Assembly: GCA_022225965.2 (NCBI GenBank)
Contig: JAKJXP020000013.1
Span: 372,001-436,000, forward strand
DNA from: Diatrype stigma
Lineage: Eukaryota; Ascomycota; Sordariomycetes; Xylariales; Diatrypaceae
Reading direction: 5' to 3'
DNA length: 64,000 bases
Both the position numbers and the translations under genes were made by a program. Below the pieces are notes generated by a model. That model made no database searches, had not been told where the DNA came from, and saw only the letters and a program-made list of their open reading frames with translations. Position 1 is the stretch's first letter. Each line of letters starts with the position of its first letter. This document shows positions 10,651 to 22,391 of this stretch, one piece after another.

Positions 10651-13188
10651 CAATACCGCAGTCGGTAACCTAAAGTATCGACTTTATTGGATCGACTTGG
10701 TATCAGAACAGCTGCTCCATTAGAAACGCGCCGCGTCTATCAACGAGCACAAGCACAGCTTCCGAGACTTTATCGTGCATGCATACACACACATCGATCA
10801 GTGTTTATGCTGCGTTTTGATACGTCACGATGTTATATAATTGAATGTGCACCCACAGCTTCGCGAAAGGCATCTACCCAAATGACACGTCGTTAGTTAC
10901 AGTCGTTTGCAGCGATATGTCATCTTTTTGGTTGTGCGGAAGTGTTGGCACATTATACCGCCTACCCCTTTGTTGGGAAACTTCCGAGCTAAGGCGCGAT
11001 AGGGCCTGGAGGTGGGGGATAGGAGGTAAAGGGGGGTGATACCGCCCGGATGACCTACTTCTGGTAAAAACATGGAGTGGCACGCTAGGGTGTTGTATGT
11101 CAACGGGTTGGAATCCTTTGCTTCAAGGCTCCGGGCGATACTACCTGTCCGGTTCGAAGAAAACTCGGCGATTCCCATCCCCTGACCGACCACCCGCTGC
11201 ATTGCTAGCGTTGAAGGGTGGATGGATCAGTAGGAATACCAGCCGCTTCGTCAGGACATATGATAGTGTTATTACCCTTCTACGTCACGTGGAATCGTCG
11301 AGGTAAATATAAAAGCTAGATCGAATATCTTTCTAGGGTTCTTGGCCTCCCACTTTCTATCTTCTCATTGCATAGCTTCTTGACTTTGATGTCTACAAAT
11401 TGCAGCATCGTTGTGTCTATTCTCTGATATACTATGTCCCATGCCCCAGAAAGATTGGATGGGTTAATGAAGACAGACAGCCTAGGTAAGACACATATAG
11501 CTCGACGTGTGGTAGTGTCTTCTACGTTGAGCATCACAAGACCATTCAACAACTAAATAACCTAATCCTGAGGCTTATCTAATAAGGGGTCTTGTGAAGT
11601 ATTGAGAGTCAAATTTCAGAAAAGGGGGTAAAAGCAGCTGATGATGAACCAGGCAGCCAGGACAAACAGCCTTCAATGATCGCCTAATCTACAGCATCTT
11701 CCCAAAGACAGTAGGTTGGTACCACAATCCAAGTTTATGCCAAACGGGCACGCACATGTGCATGACGTCCGAGAATTCGCCAAGCAACCAATTACCTACG
11801 TGCCTGGTCGGTGTATCTTGCCGGTCCAGGCTCATTTTTGGCCGGAGCAGAAGGTCATGCATCCTACCTAGGGCCAAGTCTATAAGACAGTATTTTAGAC
11901 GGCAGGCTTCCAGCGAAGTAGCTCAGACTTATAACTAGGAACAGACCCCTCTCGGATTTGGAGCCAAACCACATGTGGCGGCAATACGTTCAGCACGACT
12001 CGAACGTACCAAATTCGAGGGCTTCGCTTTAATTCTTTTTTATTTGAAATTCTTTTTCTTTTTCTTCTTTTTTTTTATATATTGCCTCGTGTTTCCCTTC
12101 TTCTTGTTCTTCTGTGGATTCGAAGCTCGAAAACCTGCAATCAACTAAGAGCATGGTGTAAACGCAACTAACGAACTCACTTGAGCCAGATGATCACACC
12201 AACCAACCAACCAACCATAAGCTGAAACTGACCAGTATAATGTCAAATAACCCCTAGAAAGATCAATAGCTCTCAGAGAACTGCTCCATCCATATCAACG
12301 CATTGCGGAACTTGAGATGATGAAGAGGGGATAGAGAATAGGGGTGGGGGGCGCGAGGGGGGCAGAGTTATAATCAATAGGTAGGAGAGAGCCGGGCGAG
12401 GAATGTGATTGATTACAGGAATCAGAAACCGGTGGCCTCTCAGAGATGGCTTCTTCTAAGTTCTTCTAGCTTCTTATTTTGCTTACAAAACCCACACTTG
12501 ATTCCAGTGGCCGTGTTGCTCAAAGGCTTCCTGTGTTAATGGCCGACTGATATTTGAACCATCCAAGTGATACCGATATTTTGGATGAATACCTAACAAA
12601 CAAGTAGTCAGCCGTTTACAATTCTAGTTGACTGACTAGGACCCTACTAATTAATACGTCGAACGATGAGAGGCCAGGAAGAGTCCAATTGGGTCCTCTC
12701 GACCTATATTCAGCCAAGGATTTAGGTAGGTGCGTAGGCAGGAAAGGTGCGGTATCAACATTTGTAAGCATGATTTTATCTGCTTCTGACGCGTCCCAGA
12801 TGGATCAGTGTTTGATGCCCCTGGCTAATGCGGCTCATCTGAGGATCCCTTAGCTGGGAACGACTTTTGCTATCACATGACTACGCCTTGCCTGTCTACT
12901 CCGTTCTGTACACAGCAGCAGAGAAGGAAAGCGTTGCAGTGTCAAGTCAGTCACATCACAGCATGACCCCCCAAACACGCAAAGCTGTCCTGGATTCGCT
13001 AGAATTCAGACAAAAGATCCGGATGTGATGACACATCATCTACCTATACACAGTTCACCACCCCCTTCTACGTAAGTGCTTGTTCGTCTCCCCTAATGTA
13101 TAACCTTAACGCCGCGCTTTTAACCCCTCTATTCCAACATCAACAACTACAATCACTGTATTAGGTCTGTCATTTCATTACACTCGCA
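10651..13188. other. Intergenic region between convergent genes
   Basis: This lies between the 3' ends of the histidine kinase (plus) and GPI1 (minus). It holds T-rich tracts near 12030-12080 and a short CCAA repeat near 12199-12217. No coding segment, tRNA or inverted repeat element was recognised. Confidence 0.55.
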
Positions 13189-15618
13189 TTAATTCATATG
13201 CTGCCCCCTTGCACGTCCGTTCATATGACGCCTATCGCTGCCGCCTCTACCATTAAGAGCTGCTGCCATGTTCGGGTTCGGCGGGAACTTGTACGGGTTG
13301 ATGTTGATGGGCCGCTTCTTCGCCGGCAGGGAGTTCAACGTCTCCCACATCTCCATGATGCCGGCCCGCCGCGCCGGGAGCATGCTGTACTGCAGCGCGT
13401 ACAGGTTCTTGCGGTGGATCGGCGGCACGAAGCGGCCGGTGACGAGGCAGAACAGGACCCGGGGGGAGAGGTAATGCTTCCGGATGCGGTGGCCCATCTG
13501 GAAGTACTGATGGAACATGGCAGTAAAAGTGAGAGGGATTGGCTGTTGGCGCCAACCGGGTTAGATCGATCGAGCTCAAAGGGGGAATGAGTGGATGGGT
13601 GGATGGGATAACTAACCTTGAGCGAGATGACCGAAGTCGGTGGTCTCCTTGAGGAAGCTGGGTTGGATGAGTCGGTAGGATTAATACTAAGTCTATCATG
13701 GGTATCACGAAGTTCAAAACGGATGCCGCCTAGTGGGTGATTTATTGTTAGCTGACAACGAACTCCTTTTCCAGATTTGGTTGAGTCGACTCGAGTCGAG
13801 GGAGGAACCTTACCTGGAAGACGCCGCGGGTCTTTGACCCTAAGCATTAAGGCGAATAGGGGAAAATGGTTTAGACAAGAAAGCATAGTATCGAAAACGG
13901 CCTTGAGCGAGATGATGGACATGCGCGCCAAGGCAAAGTTGAGGTAGAACACCACTACTGTAGGGAGGAGGAAGGATAGCAGCGTGAAGAGGATGGTGCC
14001 GACGAGCAGTTGGTCCAGGTCGTAGTCGCAGGAGTCAACTCGATTGCGAAGGACATTATATTTCTTGCCGCGGAAGAGCTGGAAGAGGGAGAGGAGGATG
14101 GTGAGCTGCCAGTGGAATATTCGAGCCGAGGCAAGATAGAACGAGTAGATGTGCAGGGTGAGCGCCGAAAGCAGGTCCGAGAACATAGCAATTGGCATGC
14201 TGGCGCCAGCAAAGCTCGAAAATCCAATGAACCAGACAATGTGCGGCAGCAGCGGTTTCAACGTATCGATACAGTTGGACCAATAATCGATAACCCAGAG
14301 AAACAGGTCGCCGAGAAAGAGGGCCAGCTCGCTGTTCAGCTTGAGACCGGCCGGCCAGCCCATAAGCCATTCAATGCTGCTTTGCAGGAAACTGACAGTG
14401 TACGTGCCTAGCAAGACGCTGATCTGCTCCGCGACCCACCCAGCATTCTCGATGATATAAGAGCCCAGGGCGATCCCAATAATGACGTCGTTGGCTACGA
14501 GCCAGAGGCTGTTGTAGAAGCGGATATAGTCGGGATGGCTCGTGGTCACGCTCTCCCAATCGTTCTTGCGCAGTCGAAGCTTGACATACTGCATGGGCCA
14601 ATAGCAAAACTGCTGAAGCCGAATCTCAACCTGCTGGGCCGTAGCGGATATATCCTTCAGAGCGGGGGAGCTGGGTCGAAGCCTCCATTCCAACACCGAG
14701 AGCAGCACCTCAGCTACCAGTCGGTGGAACAGAAGAACGGCCGTGAAAAGTTTCCGGATAACGGGAAACGCATAGAGGATGATCTTATCCCAAATCCACA
14801 CTATGACGAAGTCCCGCATCGTGGTGGCATGTTCGACCACGCGTTCCGAGACGCTGAGGGCGCGCTTGGGTCGGGCACCAATCAAAGGCACATTTTTTTG
14901 CAGCAATTGCTCCAGCTCCCAGTTCCAGTTGATCTGATTCACAATCTTGGACAGTGCCTTATCCTTCGGCGTAGGCGCATGCTGGATGACCGAATGCTGC
15001 TTCAACTTCTCGACCAATTGCATTTTTCTTTCCTGATTCTTTCGCTCTTGCTTCTCTTCCTCAGCTTCGGAAGTGTCAGAGAGGTTGTAAAGAGAGGTAT
15101 CCTCCTTGTCCGTAAGCGCCAGAGCAATGGGGTCCAAGGACATGTACTGCATCCGGTATGGGTTGGGACGCTCGAATAGGATAATTTGAATGCTCGAGGC
15201 TTTCGTGCAGGTGATACTGGGTATGCGAAGAGGTGGTATCGTTGTCGCCCGCACCCACGAAGGGTCTACGTCATGGTCAGAGTCGGGGCTGGGGTTGGTG
15301 ACGCCTAAGACATGCAGAGACGGCTGTTCGCACAGCTCGAAGATGCGCGGGATTGGATGCGGCGCGCTACGCAAAAGCACCCCGGTCTTCAGGGCGTTCT
15401 CGGCACTCCTTGGCTGTGAGGGCATTAGGCATCACATGTCTTATACGGGGCAGCAGTGGCACCATGGGCAGGGCTCGGCTCACATCTACATGGTCCAAGA
15501 CAGCAACAACGACAACGTCGAGCGCAGAATTCCTCCAACCAACGATGACGCCGGGCACCTCAGATGTGGCGATTTGGATCGGCCAGAATACCCTCAGCAG
15601 CCCATCATTCTCTGGCAT
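13189..15618 (-). CDS. GPI1: GPI1/PIG-Q subunit of the GPI-GlcNAc transferase
   Basis: The model is complement(join(13189..13542, 13617..13729, 13814..15413, 15484..15618)), 733 residues, with introns of 74, 84 and 70 nt. The first exon starts at an ATG and carries the family opening LLRVFWP and VGWRNS; it joins exon 2 at VLDHVD/PRSAENALKTG. The PIG-Q core is clear in YWPMQYVKLR and SHPDYIRFYNSLWLVANDV, followed by several hydrophobic membrane segments. LPGGIRFELRD spans the second splice, and the C-terminal FHQYFQMGHRIRK and LSPRVL are family hallmarks. The protein is an ER membrane subunit of the complex that transfers GlcNAc to phosphatidylinositol, the first step of GPI-anchor synthesis. 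The 84-nt intron is in frame and stop-free, so intron retention would still give an open frame. The start lies 115 bp downstream of the stop of the small gene at 15734-16252. Confidence 0.93.
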
Positions 15619-15733
15619 GACAATACCAGGCGTGAGCACTCCGTCTAGAAGGAGCCTCGGCGCCTCAGTTGTTCTCGAGCAGAGATCCCCAAAGTCGGTG
15701 ATCGCGGATGCTACAAAGTCAAGCAGTTCGGTG

Positions 15734-16252
15734 TCAGCCGTTGGAGGTCGCCCACCACATGTCTCGGAGATAGGGGGGAGGACAGGAAGCCGGGAAGGAG
15801 AGCAGGAGGCATTGTCGTACCAGCTGAGCCTCGGTCTGGGCTATGTGTTGCACAGGTATGAATATGGCCAGAAATACGAGGCTTAGGAATGTGAATCCCT
15901 GAGCAATTCGAAGCTGAAGAGTTTCACCAAGTGCCTCGTTAGCTAGCCAGCTTCAACCAATGAAAGCGCAGATTCACAATCGGTACAATTCGTATAGTCT
16001 TTGGCTCGTTCGCCGGGACAGGATTAGATAGCTATATAGCTGTATAGCTATGCAGGGCATAGAGCGGGCGTGTTGGGTACATGTAGGGGCATGGGGGTGC
16101 AGAGAAGAGCAAGCCAGGAGTTGCAAACGTACAATAACCCCCTTATCCCAGGCGAAAATTGCAAGCTCGTAGAGGCGAGTGACAAGATCCCATCGAGCAG
16201 TGATGTAGCCAGCTACAAAGATCGCTAGGGTGAGGACGGAAAAAGGGTGCAT
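15734..16252 (-). CDS. Small two-exon membrane protein, uncharacterised
   Basis: The model is complement(join(15734..15913, 16133..16252)), 99 residues. Exon 1 starts at an ATG and encodes 40 residues opening MHPFSVLTLAIFVAGYITAR, a membrane segment, followed by an amphipathic stretch (LYELAIFAWDKGVI). The donor is GTACGT, a CTAAC branch site lies near the 3' end, and the acceptor is TTCAG; both exons are in phase 0. Exon 2 begins LRIAQGFTFLSLVFLAIFIP, a second membrane segment, then VQHIAQTEAQL and a less convincing tail. The design resembles small (about 70-100 residue) conserved fungal membrane proteins that I recall only as hypothetical. A further splice at GTACGA after AQL could change the C-terminus. 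It lies close upstream of GPI1 on the same strand, so GPI1's promoter must sit in or near this gene. Confidence 0.6.
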
Positions 16253-16367
16253 AGGACGGTTATCGTTGCTGTCGCAAAGGTCGTCGTCGCATCCCTGACA
16301 CTAAGTCGGGTAGCTGCGTCCCTGCTCTACCACTGCTAACGTTTCGTGGGTATCGAGGTCGTCGTTG

Positions 16368-16393
16368 TCGCTGTCGCTGTCGCTGTCGCTGTC
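16368..16393. repeat. (GTCGCT)n microsatellite
   Basis: About four units just upstream of the small membrane-protein gene, so in its leader or promoter. Confidence 0.8.
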
Positions 16394-16764
16394 GAGGTCG
16401 AGGGGATCGACGGTTGGCTCGAGTGCTCCGTTGTTGGTCGAGTGCTCCGGTTGAGCTGGTAATCCCGAGAGAAGACGAAACAAAAGAGAGGGCGCGGGAG
16501 AGGACACGATTCCCAGAGGGTACAGTACCAAGGGAGAGTATAAGTATCAGTATGAGTCTACGTAACAGCCCTCGTTGGGTTGGTTGAGTGGCCTGATTTC
16601 CACGGAGATTTGCCGAGATTGACTATCACGATGCACGATGTTTAAGTTGAGACGAAGGGAGCTTAGGTACTTGGATAGGCTGATAGATAACAGCAAGTAA
16701 ACTCGAGGCCACGCGGGAAGTGGGCTAAGCGCTGTGGTAGGGCAGCAAACGTGCGTGCACTTGT

Positions 16765-16806
16765 GGGTGTAGGTGTGGGTGTGGGTGTGGGTGTGGGTGT
16801 GGGTGT
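16765..16806. repeat. (TGTGGG)n microsatellite
   Basis: About seven GGGTGT-type units. The other strand reads as a Thr-Pro repeat, which is not coding. Confidence 0.85.
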
Positions 16807-18157
16807 CGCGATGAGGTGATCGATCGCCAAGCTCGAGTCCCGATAGCAGATGCTAGTCCGTAGTAGCAGATAGAGCAGAGCCCAGCAAGAGAGAAACCCG
16901 AAGTATAAGAAGTATACTACCGTAGGTAACGTAGGTTGCCTGTAATATATAATATAAGAGTACACCTAGGTATAGTGCACTTGCGTCTTTGCGGGATCCG
17001 GGACGTGTGACGGTATATGCAAACAGGTTTTCAGACGGCATGTATGAAGTATGGAGCTCGTGTTTCTTCCGAGGTCATGTTCTGGTCCTGGCTCTGACCT
17101 CTGGTGACAACTTACAGGTACTAGGTATGTCCAATGGCAGGTTTTTAGTGCTGGTGGCCCTGGAGTGATGCTGTGGTGGTGGTGGTGGTAGTGGTGGTCA
17201 TGGTGGTAGTGCCCCTTGCAGTTGCATATGCTTAATCATTAGGGAGGTAGGCTGTATGTAGGTATGTAGCTGTTTGATTGACTCTGATCGACTGACTGGT
17301 TGATTCTGGCCAATTGCTTTATCGATAGTGAAGTCCATAGCTGGGCAGTCTCTTACACGCATAAACGACATATTCTTTTTTCCTCCTTTTCTTTTTCTAT
17401 CTCCTTCCGCTTTGCATGGTATGAGAATAGCCCCGTGTCCGAGTTGTAACTTGGCCATGTTGTTCTTAAACCTGTCAGACCTGTCGAACTAAGGTACCTA
17501 GGAATGAGACATGTCATTAACAAGCTGTATCGGGCCAAATAGGTACCGAAGATAATTCAATTACAATGGATGAAAAGAAACCCTGCGTTGGAAAAGATCT
17601 GAGCTCGTAACAAGCTTAAAGCAATTCTGACGTCATTTTCAGGTCTCGCCGATCGGTTGGAGCCTTGGAGGAAAACAGCAATAGATCGGACGAGGCGCTT
17701 GAGCTGATATTTATGTTCGTCATTTTAGACAGCCGGAAACATTTATTAGTACCTAATACGCTCGATGTTGCTCCATGGAATACGAGTTGTGATCACCTGG
17801 ATACCAAGCCCACTAGACCCTTGCCATGTCTTGTTCCTCGTTCAGAGCAGCTTTTAGCCGATCTTCCGTGTTGGCAGATGGTAGTCGATAGCTTTCAAGA
17901 CTATGAAAGAAAAAAAAGTCAGTATAAGGGGCACAGCGCCGCATACACGGGTAAACAAGGGTAGACATGGGTAGGTATTCCGATGTTATACATATGGATC
18001 AGGGCAGGAGAATGGATATATATATACAGATTGAAAAAGGAGGGGCGCTAACTCATATGGACGATGCGGCATAGCTCTTATGGTTCCAACCCGTATTCCA
18101 GATCTTGGAGTTGTGTGCAAGTTGGAACCCGCTCCTCATTTATACATGCTAACAACT

Positions 18158-18709
18158 TCATTTTCGACCCATGTGAAGGGCGTCGTTGTCTTTCTGGTCT
18201 TCCCGAGCATCCTTGATCAACTTATCTATGCCCCGTTCCTTCAGTGCAACCTAAATGTCGGGTATGCGCACAGGTGAGTATCGAATATCGGGTCTCATAG
18301 ACACATGTCTACAATCAAGATAATCAAGGCTGAGTGATGAGGGATGAGGGATGAGGGATGCGCTGGACCTACGTTTAAGCATTTTTGGTAATCCTTGAAC
18401 AGCCTGGCGCATTCGTTGTCATCTGTCTTCCCGTTGCCTCGAAGATACTCTACCGTAGACATAGCGTTAGTGAAGACCGGCACTTATATATGAGTCTCTT
18501 ATATATAGACGGGTCCAGCGCATATCTTCTTCCTCCTGGATGCACTCACTCTCGCTATACCACTTAAGAAAGCACGTATCGTATCGCCTAGGACACGAGG
18601 CTGGTTAGTCCTCGTGATGCTTGGCACGGTGAATGTATAACCGGAGCTGCCGGCTGCCCTGGACTTACTCCTTCACCTCGTTGCATTCGGGGGCAAGCGA
18701 AGCAGACAT
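18158..18709 (-). CDS. MDM35: Mdm35/TRIAP1-type twin CX9C intermembrane-space protein
   Basis: The model is complement(join(18158..18250, 18373..18449, 18550..18587, 18669..18709)), 82 residues from four tiny exons, with introns of 122, 100 and 81 nt. Each junction restores the frame and gives the family sequence: MSASLAPECNEVKE, RYDTCFLKWYSE, KYLRGNGKTDDNECARLF, then VALKERGIDKLI. Both CX9C motifs are intact (CNEVKERYDTC and CARLFKDYQKC), as needed for Mia40-driven oxidation in the mitochondrial intermembrane space. The family chaperones Ups/PRELI lipid-transfer proteins that move phosphatidic acid and phosphatidylserine between mitochondrial membranes. Introns use GTAAGT, GTGAGT and GTAGGT donors, with TAG acceptors. 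The last intron contains a GATGAGG tandem repeat. The gene is divergent from RRP6. Confidence 0.95.
18332..18360. repeat. GATGAGG tandem repeat inside MDM35 intron 3
   Basis: About four 7-bp units within the 122-nt third intron of MDM35. Confidence 0.8.
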
Positions 18710-19493
18710 GTCCGAGATACTATAAACGAGTGCTAGAAATCTCAGTTAAGGGAAGGAACTTCAGCCTGGTATCGTGTGAGGTATATGTCTGTGTAGGTAT
18801 GCCGTGTATATTGATGTTGTGTAAGATACGATATTTCGCTGCCTTCGTCATCAAAGAGGACCTTGGACTTAGAACATTGAAGCTTGATATCATATAAGAA
18901 CCTTGATATGTATTTCGTACCGACTTCCAGGATTGGAACATCGGGGCTGCTACCTGAGCTAGCGCTACCGATTATAGCGGTTGCAGGGCCAGAGCCAGCT
19001 TGCCTTATCGCTATCTTAGGGCCCGCCATGGGATTTAGCCCCTGGGATCTTCCCCTGCTGCGAGATCGAGGAAAGTAGAGGAAAGTACCCACTACATGAG
19101 AAAAAGCAGTATTTGCCCGATATCTCTACTCAAGCTCAAGTAGCAGTTACTTCTAAGTCAGTATCCATCGCGGTGGTAATTGCTACCGACCGGACCCTGT
19201 CGCCGCAGCTTGTCCCAGAAATTTTCGAGAGCGCAACCAAACGATTGCCGACGCGACCCATTTACAACATAACTACAACACTGGAGGTTCACGTACATTA
19301 AACCTCATACCTTGATGCAGAGGCTCTGGATGCATTAATACACTACGGTATATTCATCACCCGTCGACCGTAGCTACTTAACCCCAACGAGCTCTCCTAA
19401 CGAGGACGGCGGCGACGCGGGCAAGTCAGCGCGACAACAGCAACGGCGACGGCGACGGCGACGGCAACAGCGACGACAACAGTGACCGCAAAC
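18710..19493. promoter_or_regulatory. Divergent promoter region MDM35/RRP6
   Basis: This 784-bp stretch separates the start codons of two divergent housekeeping genes and must hold both promoters. CGACGG/CAACAG repeats precede the RRP6 ATG at about 19435-19480. No specific factor site is claimed. A minus-strand frame of about 116 codons (18742-19092) is present but matches nothing I know. Confidence 0.6.
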
Positions 19494-22391
19494 ATGGATC
19501 CTTCCCAGGATTTCAAGTCCCTCCAAGAGAAGGTTCAGACCGCCCTGATCGCTGCCACGCGAACCACCAACCAGCTCGCCGCTGAGGATCTCAGCTTCCA
19601 GAAGACAAGCAACCCCGCCGTCGAAGACCGCCTGGACGAGACAAACGGGCATCTACTAGAACTAGCCTCGTCGCTGATCAAGTCTGCTGCTAAGGGGGCA
19701 GATCTGAAAGCCTCTCAGCTAGAGGATGCCGATGACATTGACGTTCACTGGTCGCGCATCGTAGATGTCGTGGATACTCTCCTGGAAAAGGCAGACACTT
19801 GCCTCGACGAGTACACGGGTCTGATAAAGAGGAAAGGTGCTCCGACTGAGGAAACTGTAAGACTGTACCGCACCTCATGCCACATAGAAAACACGAGGGG
19901 CTGTCTATGTGTTCCGTTCTATATGCAATCCAGCTAATCGTGCTCTTCTAGGGTCCACTACCGAAGAAACCCAAGTCTCATAACCTCGATCATAATATTC
20001 GACGGGCGAACATTCTCAAGCCACAGGAGAAGTTTGAGGTCAAACCTGACAACTTCGATACATCCCCCTGGAAGCCGATACTCACCAAAAAGCCACATGC
20101 CCTCGTCCCGCTTAAAGAAAGCCTAAAATCTTTCACCGATGAAGGCCAGACCACACAGTACGACTATTCAATCTTCTTGTCCTTTTCGCTACTACATGGG
20201 CCACTAGAGCGACCAGTGTCGTCTGATCCCAAAGAAATAACAAAGCACGAGAAGTCTCTGCGCAGGAAGCGATCCAAGAAATTGCGTGACCTTCAACATA
20301 GTAGTTCGAACTGGGGAGCTGACGGCAGAATTAGATACAAACACCCTTACGAGACAGAAATCTTGAATCTCAAGTACCCGGAACACGCCTTTGAGATCAG
20401 AGAACCCATCAAATATCAACCCATCGAGAGTACGACCGCTACCTATGTCGATACCTACGAAGGCGTCCTAGAGATGCTCGAAGAGCTCAAGAAGGCCACC
20501 GAGATAGCCATCGACACCGAACATCATGACTTCAGAACCTACTCCGGCCTGCTCTCTCTCATGCAGATCAGTACGCGTGAAAAGGACTGGATTGTCGATA
20601 CACTCCAGCCATGGCGCCACAAACTCGAGGTCCTCAACGAGGTGTTTGCTGACCCTAAAATCATCAAGGTAACACACTCTACAACAAACCTCATATGAAG
20701 CCCGTCTATTAATACTCGCAACAGGTGTTACAAGGTGCTTATATGGATATATTATGGCTCCAGAGAGACTGCGGTTTGTACATCGTTGGTTTGTTTGACA
20801 CGTATGAAGCGGCCGTGTCCTTGGGCTATCCAGGACGAGGGTTGGCGTACTTGCTCAAGCGGTTTGTCGATTTCGACGCCGACAAGAAATATCAATTGGC
20901 TGACTGGCGGATCCGGTATGTTTTACCATATATTTGTTTGTCTTATCTAATGAAATTAACCTGTGGTATAGGCCGATTCCTGAAGAAATGTTCTACTATG
21001 CGCGATCAGATACCCACTATCTCCTCTATATCTACGACATGATACGGAACGAGTTACTAGAGAACTCCGACCGGAGCAATCCGGAGCAAGATTTAATAAG
21101 CCAGGTTCTGGATCGATCCAAGGACACCTCATTGCGCAGACATGAAAGGATTGTGTACGACTCAGAAGGAGGTCACGGGCCTTTCGGCTGGCTCAATCTG
21201 CTCATCAGAAACTCATCCGGCACCTTCACTAAAGAACAATTCGCTGTATTCCGTGCGGTTCACAAATGGCGAGACGATCTTGCACGCCGCCAGGATGAAG
21301 ACCCTCTGTTCATCATGCCCAATGCGACCCTGTTCGATATAGCTAGGCGTTTGCCACCGGACCCGAAAGCTTTACATGCTACTTTTGGACATAATACCTC
21401 TTATGTAGCCAAGCGTGAGGTTGCGGATCTCTTCAAAGTCATCACAAAAGCCAAGGATGAGAGTGTAAATGGACCTAGCGTAGTTGACGTTTTCCGTCGT
21501 ACCTCGACGACGTCCTCGATGGCTATTGGTGCAGTTGCCCAAACGGTGTTCCCTCAACTGAAAAATGGCGAGAACGAGAACGTTCCGGACACCGGAGAAC
21601 TAGTCTCCTCGAAATCACAACTATGGGGCAAAGTGGCCCTCAGTAGTAGATGGGATGAGGGTTCAGCGGGCGTTAACAAAGCCGCACAATCTTTACATTT
21701 CTCACTGCCATGGGCTCATATGTTAGAAGACGCAACTATCGGCACTGAGCAACTGCCTGCTGCAGCCGAGACGTCAACCACGGATGCTACAGGGCGTCGC
21801 AATGCTGCGTCCATGGTACAACCTGAGGAAGAGAAGGTGGATTCCGAATTTACGCTGAAGACTGGTCTCAAGCGCAAAGCTCCGCAATCTGATTCGGAGG
21901 ATGATGATGATGAGGATGAAGAGGAGACTGGCAAGTCTCATAATAATCACTCGACCTTCGGTGCCGACAATGAGGAAGAGATTGAGGTTGAAGTCGACTC
22001 CGAGGAAGAGAAAGCAGCCCGAAAGAAAGCCAAGAAGGCGGAGAGGCAGGCACGGAAGAAGGCGAAGTCTGAAGCTAAGAAGGCACAGAAGGAGGCTAAG
22101 AAGGCGGCGAAGAAGGCAGCTAAACAAGCCGCAGGGAAGACCACCACTGAGGATGGCTCTGGAGATGGCGGCGAGTCGGAGGAAGAAGATTACCAGCCAT
22201 TTGACTATACCCAGGCGCAGTCCGTCTTCAACACGAGACGGGGTGCCAATGGCGGTAAGGCGGGTGCCGAAACAGGCGCAAAGAACGCCAGGTTCAACCC
22301 GTACACCAACGCCATGACGGCCGACGGACCTAAGCCTGCTCGCCGGATGCACGGCGAGAAGGCGGGGAAGAGCGCGACCTTCAAGAGATGA
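19494..22391 (+). CDS. RRP6: RRP6/EXOSC10 nuclear exosome 3'-5' exoribonuclease
   Basis: The model is join(19494..19856, 19952..20157, 20335..20668, 20725..20915, 20972..22391), 837 residues. Residues about 8-110 are the PMC2NT domain that binds the Rrp47/C1D cofactor. The DEDD-Y exonuclease domain is at about 220-390: Asp250 and Glu252 in IDTEHHDF, Asp309 in [10 protein letters not shown], and Tyr374/Asp378 in [10 protein letters not shown]. An HRDC domain follows at about 440-520. The C-terminus is acidic and then strongly Lys/Ala-rich, as in Rrp6 tails that contact the exosome and RNA. It trims and degrades nuclear RNAs as the catalytic subunit of the nuclear exosome. The 177-nt second intron is in frame and lacks stops; splicing it out gives the family join [14 protein letters not shown]. 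The residue before the conserved Gly-Ala ahead of Asp309 is Gln, where yeast and human have His. Confidence 0.95.

Larger units (their letters stand above)
16253..18157. other. Intergenic region with microsatellites
   Basis: No coding segment was recognised. A (GTCGCT)n tract lies near 16368-16393, a (TGTGGG)n tract near 16765-16806, GGT-type repeats near 17171-17211, and an AGGTACCT palindrome at 17492. The part next to 16252 presumably holds the promoter of the small membrane-protein gene. Confidence 0.55.
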
